Assembly (NCBI GenBank): GCA_029582265.1 | Contig: CM055830.1 | Location: forward strand, 21,413,365 to 21,477,364 | DNA: 64,000 bases | Reading direction: 5' to 3' | From: Zoroaster sp. YZ-2022 | Taxonomy: Eukaryota; Echinodermata; Asteroidea; Forcipulatida; Zoroasteridae | Shown: positions 48,224 through 55,354 of the stretch, one piece after another | How the letters are laid out: each line of letters opens with the position of its first letter | How positions within the stretch are numbered: position 1 is the first letter of the stretch | The notes under the pieces: model-generated | Seen by the model: only the letters and a program-made list of their open reading frames with translations | Told to the model about the DNA's origin: nothing | Database searches by the model: none | Position numbers and translations under genes: made by a program

Positions 48224-49534
48224 ATGGCGCATGGGGGACGTGAACTTATGGAGGCAGACCCAGCTTTTAATCAACCCGAAGATGAAAATATGGATGATGA
48301 AATAAGTGGTAACAACTTGGGTGATAGTGCGATTGAAGAAGAACCGTTTTATGCTGCACAGCCACCTTTATCTCAAAGTGCTAGATTTAGTAGAACAATA
48401 GTAGATGATTTTTATGATTCGCGTAAAAAAGGTAGACCAAGCACGATAGATTATAATGATTTCTATTATTCTAAAAATGAAAAAGGAGAAAATATACTAT
48501 ATTTTAAAAAAGGTTATAAAAATATACTGTTATCTAAAAAGGGTGGTGGATTTTACGCAGAATCTACTTTAAAAAATAAGGCGGGATTATCCTATGGAGA
48601 TTTATATAAATTTGATACACATGTAGAAGCGATAGTAAATGTTATAGAAGAATCTGAAAAACCGATAAAAGAGAAAACAAGTGGTGGTAGAAAATTACCA
48701 ACTCTACCACTGCTTGTAGAAAAATCAAAAAAAGTAGAAGAAGCTATCGAAATGGCGGTGATTGAGAATACGAGAGATGAAGGCGTACAAACAGAATTAA
48801 ACTTTCCATTGCGTGAAATAATGGGGCTTGATAGAGCTTTACAAACGTCTCGAGGCCAACTTGAATTAAATTTATCTAAATTGAACCAACTCGATGAAGA
48901 AATATCTAATCTCCAAAAAGAATACATAAACGCTCGAGATAGAGATGATGAAGATGAAGAAGAAACCGCAAAATTACGTAAACAACTACGAGAAAAACAA
49001 AATGAAAGACTAGCGAGATTAGAAGCTACGAGTGTAAACGAAAACATTCTTCGTAGTCAAATTAATAGAATTAGAGAAACGTTTCAAAGAATGTTAACGA
49101 GAGACGTTACGTTAAATGAAAGAATTAGAACTTTATTTAGAGAACAAGGCGTAACGATCGTTAGTATATTAACGGCTTTCAGTATGACCATCGCTTTTAT
49201 CATCGAAGCGTTCGGTAATGTTGTAAGTTCTGTTATACCAAAGCCCATTCCACCAACTCCAGCGCCCGAACCCACACCATCTCCAAAACCAACTCCAACT
49301 CCACAACCAGATAGTGGTGGGTGGATAGAAAAAACATTAAAAAATTTAGCTAATGTATTGTCTAAACTGGGAACGAAAGCCTTAGCCGCTTTACCAGCTA
49401 TTATCGGTAGTATAGTAAGTTGGTTATTTAAAACAGCTTCTAACATTATCGCGTGGACAGCGGAACATTTATGGTTAACGATAAGTGGAGTCGGAGTATT
49501 AGTTTTAGCTTATACGCAGAAAATGTTAAAATAA
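48224..49534 (+). CDS. Coiled-coil protein with amphipathic/membrane carboxy end (436 residues)
   Basis: It begins MAHGGREL, then has an acidic stretch and a conserved block with NILYFKKGYKNI (about residues 88-102). A long coiled coil follows (about 200-295). A hydrophobic helix (VTIVSILTAFSMTIAFIIEAF), a proline-rich linker (PTPAPEPTPSPKPTPTP) and a carboxy-terminal module of about 75 residues (GGWIEKTLKNLANVLSKLGT... ending LAYTQKMLK) complete it. The end module is amphipathic then membrane-spanning, and nearly identical to that of the next gene. A role in membrane disruption or inner-capsid structure would fit, but this is inference. Confidence 0.82.
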   Translation: MAHGGRELMEADPAFNQPEDENMDDEISGNNLGDSAIEEEPFYAAQPPLSQSARFSRTIVDDFYDSRKKGRPSTIDYNDFYYSKNEKGENILYFKKGYKNILLSKKGGGFYAESTLKNKAGLSYGDLYKFDTHVEAIVNVIEESEKPIKEKTSGGRKLPTLPLLVEKSKKVEEAIEMAVIENTRDEGVQTELNFPLREIMGLDRALQTSRGQLELNLSKLNQLDEEISNLQKEYINARDRDDEDEEETAKLRKQLREKQNERLARLEATSVNENILRSQINRIRETFQRMLTRDVTLNERIRTLFREQGVTIVSILTAFSMTIAFIIEAFGNVVSSVIPKPIPPTPAPEPTPSPKPTPTPQPDSGGWIEKTLKNLANVLSKLGTKALAALPAIIGSIVSWLFKTASNIIAWTAEHLWLTISGVGVLVLAYTQKMLK

Positions 49535-49597
49535 CAATTATCGTACTATCAATGACGCGAGTTATAAATTATAAAAAAAGATAAAAAGCAATTGTAA
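49535..49597 (+). repeat. Duplication scar: copied tail of the 147-residue gene
   Basis: The sequence before the next ATG repeats the end of the 147-residue gene and the spacer after it (ACGCGAGTTATAAATTAT... GATAAAAAG(C/T)AATTGTAA then ATGGCGCA; compare 48178-48232). This shows that the second MAHxGR gene arose by a tandem duplication whose left edge lay inside the preceding gene. Confidence 0.8.
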
Positions 49598-50641
49598 ATG
49601 GCGCACAGAGGACGCGACCCTACTGAAGTAGTTGATCAACTTGAAGAAGAAGAAGATGACTATTATGATGATTTTACGGATGATGACATAATCGATGATA
49701 ATTTAGATGATCAACCAAAAGAGCAAGTTTATGTACCTGCTTTTGACTTTTCTTTTTCTTTAAGAGAAAGAGAGCTTATAGCAACGGTTAATGATTTTTA
49801 TGCAAGTATAGGTTATAAAAACGTTATAATAGACTATAGCAAGTTTAAACAAATAAATAGTAAAAAAAGAAATATACTCTTTTTTAAAAAAGGTTATAAA
49901 GAAATACGTTTAACGAACCTAAAAAAAGGTAGTACCTTTTTAAAAATAAGCGATATAAGCAGTTTAACTTTAAAAGATTTACTACCATATAACGAAATGG
50001 AAATAGATTTATTAGAGGGTATAAAAAAGGTGAAAAAAACCGCAAAAACAAGCGGTAGACCTTTACACGTAGAAAGAAACGTGATGTTAAATGAAAGAAT
50101 TAAAACTTTATTTAGAAAACAAGGTGTAACGATTGTTAGTATATTAACGGCTTTCAGTATGGTTATCGCTTTTATTATTAAATCTATTACCGGTACTGTA
50201 AATTCAGTTATACCACCCACCCCCGCGTTTAAACCAATTCCATCTGAACCTATAACACCCGCTTTACCACTAAAACCAATTCCATCTGAACCTATAACAC
50301 CCGCTTTACCACCAAAACCAATTCCATCTGAACCTATAACACCCGCTTTACCACCAAAACCAATTCCATCTGAACCTATAACACCCGCTTTACCACAACC
50401 ACCTGATGGTGGGTGGATAGAAAAAACATTAAAAAATTTAGCTAATGTATTGTCTAAACTGGGAACGAAAGCTTTAGACGCTTTACCAGCTATTATCGGT
50501 AGTATAGTAAGTTGGTTATTTAAAACGGCTTCTAGCATTATCGCGTGGACAGCGGAACATTTATGGTTAACGATAAGTGGAGTCGGAGTATTAGTTTTAG
50601 CTTATACGCAGAAAATGTTAAAACGCTCCGCGTCAGCGTAA
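49598..50641 (+). CDS. Paralogue of the preceding gene, with proline repeats instead of a coiled coil (347 residues)
   Basis: Same start (MAHRGRD), acidic stretch, FKKGYKEI block, hydrophobic helix and carboxy-terminal module as the 436-residue protein. The coiled coil is lost. In its place between helix and end module are four tandem 42-nt units (50231-50398) encoding KPIPSEPITPALPP. The end module differs from its paralogue at very few residues, which suggests recent duplication or gene conversion, while the middle has diverged. The two proteins may form alternative or joint structural components. The stop overlaps the convergent neighbour by a few bases. Confidence 0.82.
   Translation: MAHRGRDPTEVVDQLEEEEDDYYDDFTDDDIIDDNLDDQPKEQVYVPAFDFSFSLRERELIATVNDFYASIGYKNVIIDYSKFKQINSKKRNILFFKKGYKEIRLTNLKKGSTFLKISDISSLTLKDLLPYNEMEIDLLEGIKKVKKTAKTSGRPLHVERNVMLNERIKTLFRKQGVTIVSILTAFSMVIAFIIKSITGTVNSVIPPTPAFKPIPSEPITPALPLKPIPSEPITPALPPKPIPSEPITPALPPKPIPSEPITPALPQPPDGGWIEKTLKNLANVLSKLGTKALDALPAIIGSIVSWLFKTASSIIAWTAEHLWLTISGVGVLVLAYTQKMLKRSASA
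50231..50398 (+). repeat. Four 42-nt tandem units inside the 347-residue gene
   Basis: Unit begins CCAATTCCATCTGAACC and encodes PIPSEPITPALPPK. The units are nearly identical to each other, so recent expansion is likely. Confidence 0.92.
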
Positions 50642-52015
50642 CAATTCATAAATCATAACACCTACACCGGCTAAAATCGCAAAACCAATAATTAAAGCAT
50701 TTTTTTCTTCTTGGTGGTTGCTGTCTAGCTCTTGAGATAAAGGTGGTAGTGTAGAGAGAGATTCGTCTTTTTTTATCGCATCTTCTAAAGAGTCTTGCGC
50801 GTGTGCTATTGTAGAAGATGATTCTAAATCATCTTTTACATGCTTTGTAATTGGCGATAGTTGCGTTTGTTCTAGCGGTAGAATAGGAGGATCAACGGGC
50901 GTTGAATTTGTATCTAAATTTGAACCCAACGATAAATCACCCGTCGCGATTAACATATTATTGTTATACGATGCGTACGTGCATATTCGTAAATTCATAT
51001 CGCTAGGCACCATATATAAATTTTCTCCGAGACAAAAGTTTAATTGACTGCGAGCGTATTGTAAAACATCTTGATATCGTTGAATACTAGATTGTAAATC
51101 GACCGGAGAGTCAATCTCGGCTTCGGTTATATTTATAAATTCGCGTTGCGCGTCTAAACCGGTACCGCCCGCTAAAAATGAGCTTTTTGCTTGCGCTTGA
51201 GCTCCTAAAATCGCGTAAACGTACGTTCTTATAGAGTCGTTTATTCGTTGCGTACCAACGTCCGTAAAACCTCTAGACTCGCCGATTATAAATTTTGACC
51301 AAGCGAGCTCCGTAAAAGATTGTGAAACGAATGCGATCGTATAGGTCGAAGGATGATCTCCAAAACTCATTTTGGTCGCGGTTTTGTAATAATCGTAATC
51401 GGTCACCTCGGTAGAAATAACGTTCAAACTACTTTTATCGTAGTTGTTTCCGGGTACCGCTTTGTAACCGTTATCGTAATAATAAGCCGTTCCTAATCCG
51501 TTTGAATTTAAATCGACTCGTTGTTTCCAATTGGAGGCTTGAGAAAGGTGAAATTCTTTACACGTGTTTTTGTACGCGCTCACGTCTATATTATTGGCAA
51601 ACGCGTCGTAAAAATTTTGAAACGATGCGGGGCAGCTCATTTCTTTGAGCAATCGTCTAATTTGATAATAAACGTGAAATCTAAAAAAACTACGAATCAT
51701 CGGGTTTAAATGGTTTAAATGTGTGTAACTCACGCCGCATCTCGTCGTGGAGCAGTACGTTGCAAAATTTATTTGATTTTGATAAAATTTGAGCGGGTTA
51801 GAATACCAATCGTCAACAACGTCGTCGCTTTTAACGCGAGGTAGCTTGTAGTTGCTAAAAACATTATTGAAATGAACGTTAAAAAACTCGTTCTTGTTTA
51901 TGTAAATGTTTATACTCGTTAAATCGCTATCGTTAAAATCTAGAGGCTCTTTAAAATTTCCAGATTGCTTGTACGGATACGTAAAATTACTCTCGAATGC
52001 TAATGGAAACGTCAT
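50633..52015 (-). CDS. Tail-anchored putative virion protein (460 residues)
   Basis: A large soluble part (about residues 1-360) with conserved-looking segments IQRYQDVLQYARSQLNF and YMVPSDMNLRICTYASYNNN is followed by a low-complexity Ser/Asp/Glu linker and one carboxy-terminal membrane helix (ALIIGFAILAGVGVMIYELL), giving a tail-anchored topology. Similar proteins occur in animal Polintons as I recall, without established function. Capsid-membrane anchoring or attachment are guesses. It is transcribed divergently from the gene at 52040 with only 24 bp between the two ATGs, and that spacer is palindromic. Confidence 0.8.
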   Translation of the reverse strand: MTFPLAFESNFTYPYKQSGNFKEPLDFNDSDLTSINIYINKNEFFNVHFNNVFSNYKLPRVKSDDVVDDWYSNPLKFYQNQINFATYCSTTRCGVSYTHLNHLNPMIRSFFRFHVYYQIRRLLKEMSCPASFQNFYDAFANNIDVSAYKNTCKEFHLSQASNWKQRVDLNSNGLGTAYYYDNGYKAVPGNNYDKSSLNVISTEVTDYDYYKTATKMSFGDHPSTYTIAFVSQSFTELAWSKFIIGESRGFTDVGTQRINDSIRTYVYAILGAQAQAKSSFLAGGTGLDAQREFINITEAEIDSPVDLQSSIQRYQDVLQYARSQLNFCLGENLYMVPSDMNLRICTYASYNNNMLIATGDLSLGSNLDTNSTPVDPPILPLEQTQLSPITKHVKDDLESSSTIAHAQDSLEDAIKKDESLSTLPPLSQELDSNHQEEKNALIIGFAILAGVGVMIYELLR

Positions 52016-52042
52016 TTTATTATATTAAATTATAATAAAATG
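52013..52042. promoter_or_regulatory. 30-bp palindromic divergent start region
   Basis: CATTTTATTATA, six bases (TTAAAT), then TATAATAAAATG: perfect 12-bp arms. Each arm ends in the start codon of one of the two divergent genes, so both have exactly the same TATAATAAA-ATG context. There is no room for a conventional leader, so any promoter must lie within this palindrome or inside the opposite coding region. Confidence 0.75.
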
Positions 52043-52714
52043 TACCATACGTTCGAAATCGAAATCGGTAAAGAAGGCGGATCGATTCAATTAGATAACG
52101 TTATCGACAATCGGCGAGACAATCTCTCGATTATATTACACAGCGTAAACATTTGGGTGGGATATTACAACGTGCGTAAAAAAGAAAGAATAATCATTCG
52201 TACGCTGGGTGAAGACGACGTTGTAAATTTTATCGAACCCGGGCTTTACAACATTAACGAAATTATAGATATTATAACTAAAGACATACCTTGGATCACG
52301 TTTACCATCGATAAAACAACCGGCGTTTTCTTGCTAAATATAACTCAAGAAGACAAGTCTATTAAATTTACTAGCGGGTTGTCTAATTTATTGGGGTTTC
52401 ACAACGAATTTCTAACTGTGGGAGAATACAGCAACAAAATTGACGTACAGCTTTTTAAAATTTTATACATTCATTGCGATCAAATTTCTACGACCTATAA
52501 TTATTTCAACGGAAAACCCTGCACAATTTTAAACGCTTTTCCTTTGCAAGACAAGTCGTTTGGTGAAAGCATGTACATGCAATATACAAATCCATCGATG
52601 AAAAAATTACGAGTCGGCACTTTTAACGAGTTGAGTTTTCATATTAGAGATGACAAAAGCAGAGCCATACATAATCACGGTTTTCCCATTATTTTAAATG
52701 TAGAAATTATATAA
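52040..52714 (+). CDS. Probable minor capsid (penton) protein
   Basis: 224 residues, mostly predicted beta by composition. The run of short conserved-looking strands with LSNLLGFHNEF (about 107-117), IDVQLFKILYIHCDQI (about 130-145) and a final DDKSRAIHNHGFPIILNVEI matches my memory of the Polinton PX/minor capsid protein, which published models fold as a single jelly roll. It would occupy the vertices of the particle. Position opposite the 460-residue gene and in the capsid-gene region supports this. No sequence search was possible, so the assignment is tentative. The stop TAA is part of the TATAAAC before the next start. Confidence 0.6.
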   Translation: MYHTFEIEIGKEGGSIQLDNVIDNRRDNLSIILHSVNIWVGYYNVRKKERIIIRTLGEDDVVNFIEPGLYNINEIIDIITKDIPWITFTIDKTTGVFLLNITQEDKSIKFTSGLSNLLGFHNEFLTVGEYSNKIDVQLFKILYIHCDQISTTYNYFNGKPCTILNAFPLQDKSFGESMYMQYTNPSMKKLRVGTFNELSFHIRDDKSRAIHNHGFPIILNVEII

Positions 52715-52716
52715 AC

Positions 52717-53211
52717 ATGGCGAGTATTTACGGACCTAGTCGTATAACGAGCGTTATCGCTGCTACCACCAGAGATGAAATTTTACCAACATTGCCTAGC
52801 TCTTCTTATAACCATTTTGGGTATTTAAATAGAGATGAAATTTTACAAACTGTAAATTTAGTCGAAAAACACAACATCGTACTCGGATGGTGGGGGCCGT
52901 CTAAATTACCCTTTTTCATGTTTAACAAAGAGCCATCTTACTGCTCTATTTTTGTACATTTTACCAAAATGAATATTTTAACTTCGTTTTCAACAACGCG
53001 TAAATATACGTATAACGTTTATTATATTCCTTCTCCAACGTTGGAAAATGTTAAATTTTATTTCATAGAAAATGAAATGTCGCATTTAAGATATGAAATG
53101 TGTTTTAAAATGCGAGGCGTGCAAAAAGTTTTTGTAGAAGCGACCTTTTTCGGTGCGTTAAATTCTAAAATCTGTTATAATATAAAAATAGCGAGTTTGC
53201 CTTTAAGTTAA
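52717..53211 (+). CDS. MASIYGPSR protein 1, unknown function (164 residues)
   Basis: It begins MASIYGPSR and is mainly beta-like by composition, with no membrane segment and no recognisable motif. It starts three bases after the preceding gene stops and is followed 18 bp later by a paralogue with the same first nine residues. Aligned segments include RYEMCFKMRGVQKVFVEATFFGALNSKICYNIKI against the corresponding end of the second protein. It could be a small jelly-roll-like structural or fibre-type protein, but I do not recognise a family. Confidence 0.72.
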   Translation: MASIYGPSRITSVIAATTRDEILPTLPSSSYNHFGYLNRDEILQTVNLVEKHNIVLGWWGPSKLPFFMFNKEPSYCSIFVHFTKMNILTSFSTTRKYTYNVYYIPSPTLENVKFYFIENEMSHLRYEMCFKMRGVQKVFVEATFFGALNSKICYNIKIASLPLS

Positions 53212-53229
53212 TAATTTTATATTATAAAT

Positions 53230-53694
53230 ATGGCGAGTATTTACGGACCTAGTCGTACGAGTAATAAAAATGTTGACAATAACGAGCCAAAAAGATATGT
53301 TAAAACTGGGCACTTGGAACCTAGTGAACTCGGGGGCAATTTTTTGTTTTATAGCGATTCAGAAATTGGATTGAATTGGGATATAAATTTAGTACATGTT
53401 TTTATACTATTGAATGAGTTGTTGATTTCGTTCTATGTTATAACTAACATGGGTGAAAATAATTCTTATTCTTCAACGGGACGGGTAGCACTTAGTGGTG
53501 ATGTAACATTTTTTACACCCAATAGTACTGAGTTTATTTTTACGAATGAAACACGTTATTTAGAATACATATTGTGCTACGTTTCAAATGTAAACGGTCG
53601 TAAAATTAAACGATACTTAACTCTAAGTTTATTCGGCTCTTTAATTGATGGAATCTGTTACGAGTTGATCGTTAGAACTATTCCATTAAATTAA
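53230..53694 (+). CDS. MASIYGPSR protein 2, tandem paralogue (154 residues)
   Basis: Identical first nine residues to the preceding protein (27 identical nucleotides), then strongly diverged, with the best correspondence in the last 40 residues (RYLEYILCYVSNVNGRKIKR... LSLFGSLIDGICYELIVRTI). Start preceded by TTATAAAT. The exact identity at the start with divergence elsewhere suggests that the amino end is under constraint or was converted between the two genes. Confidence 0.72.
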   Translation: MASIYGPSRTSNKNVDNNEPKRYVKTGHLEPSELGGNFLFYSDSEIGLNWDINLVHVFILLNELLISFYVITNMGENNSYSSTGRVALSGDVTFFTPNSTEFIFTNETRYLEYILCYVSNVNGRKIKRYLTLSLFGSLIDGICYELIVRTIPLN

Positions 53695-53708
53695 AATCTT
53701 TTACTATA

Positions 53709-54332
53709 ATGAAAACAATGAGTGAGCCTATAGAATCAACGAACGTACTTTATCCGAATTTACCACCTTTGACGAATGATGCTAAAACATTTCGATTGCA
53801 AAAAATCGACGGCATTCAAAAAGAATTACAAATCGAAATAAACGAACGCGAAGCCGTATATCAAAAATATAATAAAATCATCAACGCTTGTAATATAGTA
53901 GAAACTATCGCAGAAATGGGTTGTATGGGAGCAGGAGCCATCGGAATAGCCAGTATCGCCACGGTCGTATCGTCGCCCGTTGGATTCGCTTTAGAAGGTT
54001 TAGCTTTGGGGTTGGGCGGCGCAGCTTTCGCTATCAAATACGCGAAAAATAAATTGTATAAAAAAGCTAAAAAACACGATGAAATACGAATTTTAGCGTT
54101 GAGTAAACTCAACACGATCGAAAACCACATTAGTAAAGCCATCCAAGACGGTATCATCGGTCAAGAAGAATTTGTACTCGTGTGCGAAGAGCGAGAAAAA
54201 TATTATAAAATGAAAGAAAAAATCCGTAATGTACCGACGACTATACCAGAGGTTAAAACTACCGACTCTGACGAGAATCGTGAAAACGCAGAAAATAAAA
54301 TTCTTATAGAAAAACTTTTGAGTTTAAAGTAA
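53709..54332 (+). CDS. Conserved Polinton membrane protein with glycine-rich helices (207 residues)
   Basis: A short amino end with YPNLPPLTNDAKTFRLQKI leads into a helical, charged stretch. A hydrophobic Gly/Ala-rich pair of helices follows (about 75-110, GCMGAGAIGIASIATVVSSP... ALGLGGAAFAIKYA), then a basic segment and an acidic helical carboxy end (HDEIRILALSKLNTIENHIS...). Proteins with this plan recur in animal genomes near Polinton capsid genes as I recall. The Gly-rich hydrophobic pair could insert in membranes, a guess only. A second ATG three codons later is equally possible. Confidence 0.8.
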   Translation: MKTMSEPIESTNVLYPNLPPLTNDAKTFRLQKIDGIQKELQIEINEREAVYQKYNKIINACNIVETIAEMGCMGAGAIGIASIATVVSSPVGFALEGLALGLGGAAFAIKYAKNKLYKKAKKHDEIRILALSKLNTIENHISKAIQDGIIGQEEFVLVCEEREKYYKMKEKIRNVPTTIPEVKTTDSDENRENAENKILIEKLLSLK

Positions 54333-54364
54333 ACTTGAGCGTAAATAAGAGCTATAATCAAAAA

Positions 54365-54389
54365 CACGCTTCGCGAGTAGCGGAGCGTG
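54365..54389. terminator. Imperfect palindrome between convergent gene ends
   Basis: CACGCTTCGC, GAGTA, GCGGAGCGTG: 10-base arms with one mismatch in the 93-bp gap between two convergent genes. Its position suggests a transcript end or RNA structure. No function is shown. Confidence 0.45.
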
Positions 54390-54425
54390 ATGATAGACCA
54401 CCACCGTATAATTATAATTTATAAT

Positions 54426-54701
54426 CTATAATTTTCTTTCCAACAATTCTTTCATCACGCTATTGAATGAGCGTATAGCTTTTCTTCGCGCTACATTTAA
54501 TATCTTCGCGCATTTCGTACACGAGCCCGCCTTTGCTTTTGTGCCCTTTTTACATCTACAACAAGGAACGGTCAGAGCATGACCTCGCTGAATACGCCAT
54601 CGATGCATCGGGCAATAGACATCATCACGAACACTCATTCTACAACACTTTACGTTTTTGCCAACTAAAAGCACTTCGCACAAAATCTTCGTTCTCTCCA
54701 T
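54426..54701 (-). CDS. Cys-rich probable zinc-binding protein at the right end (91 residues)
   Basis: Begins MERTK, the same five residues as the polymerase, because the terminal repeat supplies promoter, leader and first codons of both genes. Cysteine/histidine pairs CC (near 19), YCPMHR (near 29), CCRCKKGT (near 46) and CTKCAKI (near 61) could hold one or two zinc ions. A basic helical carboxy end follows (ARRKAIRSFNSVMKELLERK). It could be a DNA-binding regulator expressed together with the polymerase from the twin promoters. I do not recognise a family. Confidence 0.75.
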   Translation of the reverse strand: MERTKILCEVLLVGKNVKCCRMSVRDDVYCPMHRWRIQRGHALTVPCCRCKKGTKAKAGSCTKCAKILNVARRKAIRSFNSVMKELLERKL

Positions 54702-54898
54702 CTTTACTATTAAACGAGATAATATATATTCGTTATCTCACTTTTATAAGTACTGTTTGTTTTTTTTAAATACACTCTTGGCCTCATCGATTTTTTGATG
54801 AGGCTACCTCATTTTAAGGGAAACTCCCTTTCAGCGAATTTGACCCAAAATATCTTTTTTTTAGTAGGTGGTCTAGATCACCCATCTGACATACTACT
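54688..54898 (-). repeat. Right terminal inverted repeat
   Basis: 211 bp, reverse complement of 38959-39167 with a few homopolymer-length differences. It ends CATACTACT. It contains the hairpin at 54781-54804 and the TATAAAAG box (complement at 54741-54748), 40 bp before the ATG at 54701. Confidence 0.93.
54741..54748 (-). promoter_or_regulatory. TIR TATA box for the Cys-rich gene
   Basis: TATAAAAG on the minus strand, 40 bp before the ATG at 54701, mirror image of the polymerase promoter at 39107. Confidence 0.55.
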
Positions 54899-54903
54899 GG
54901 TGT
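54899..54903 (+). repeat. Right target-site duplication of the Polinton
   Basis: GGTGT (then A) directly after CATACTACT, matching 38954-38958. Confidence 0.75.
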
Positions 54904-55354
54904 ACACTTGTATCCGGGAGATCATATTGCATAGGATACGTGGGCAGGGCCAGAAAGCAATGGACCAATGTCTGCATGGCTCTGCTTGATTGGCGTGTGG
55001 CAACTACTTGGCGTCCTTGGCGGTACGGGGGAATTCCCGCAGCAAGTGCCGTACTGTATTGTTTCCTTCAATTGGGACATCAGTTATGTTGAGATTTAAG
55101 TGTTTGGTGTGTCTCCTGGTCAGTTGACAGCTACCATATCGATGGTGACTGTATGGGTCACAGGCAGATGATTATTTACTAAGACTCCATTGTTCATCGT
55201 CAGATTTGATCAGACCACTTTGCAAGCAGTGGCCACGTATTTCACAGGCTCGCCATCTCCGGATCGCTGTGTACTGCGACTCGTTCAAGTGAATCAGTGA
55301 TTTGACTGGGGCATCGAACACTTATCAAGGAGCTGTGCAATCATCGAACAAAAA
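54904..55354. other. Host DNA between the Polinton and the signal-peptide exon
   Basis: Unique-looking host sequence. TATTTCACAG at 55231-55240 could serve as a splice acceptor for an exon continuing to 55415. Otherwise I see nothing recognisable. Confidence 0.5.

Larger units (their letters stand above)
38959..54898 (+). mobile_element. Polinton (Maverick) copy C, full length 15,940 bp
   Basis: A complete element: inverted repeats of about 210 bp starting AGTAGTATG and ending CATACTACT, a 5-6 bp target duplication, and the diagnostic set of protein-primed DNA polymerase B, retroviral-type integrase, FtsK/HerA-like packaging ATPase and double-jelly-roll-type capsid protein. Such elements are known to replicate by protein-primed synthesis and to insert through their integrase. 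Capsid genes suggest a virus-like stage (established for the family, unproven here). All genes except the integrase have uninterrupted frames. Its gaps between genes are mostly under 60 bp, as in viral genomes. Confidence 0.95.

Noticed and set aside
48592..49047. Antisense frame of 151 codons under the 436-residue gene, and similar ones at 49084-49446 and 49894-50538
   Set aside because: They are shadows of real genes in the opposite frame, rich in Ser/Leu from complemented Asp/Lys/Glu codons. No independent start context.
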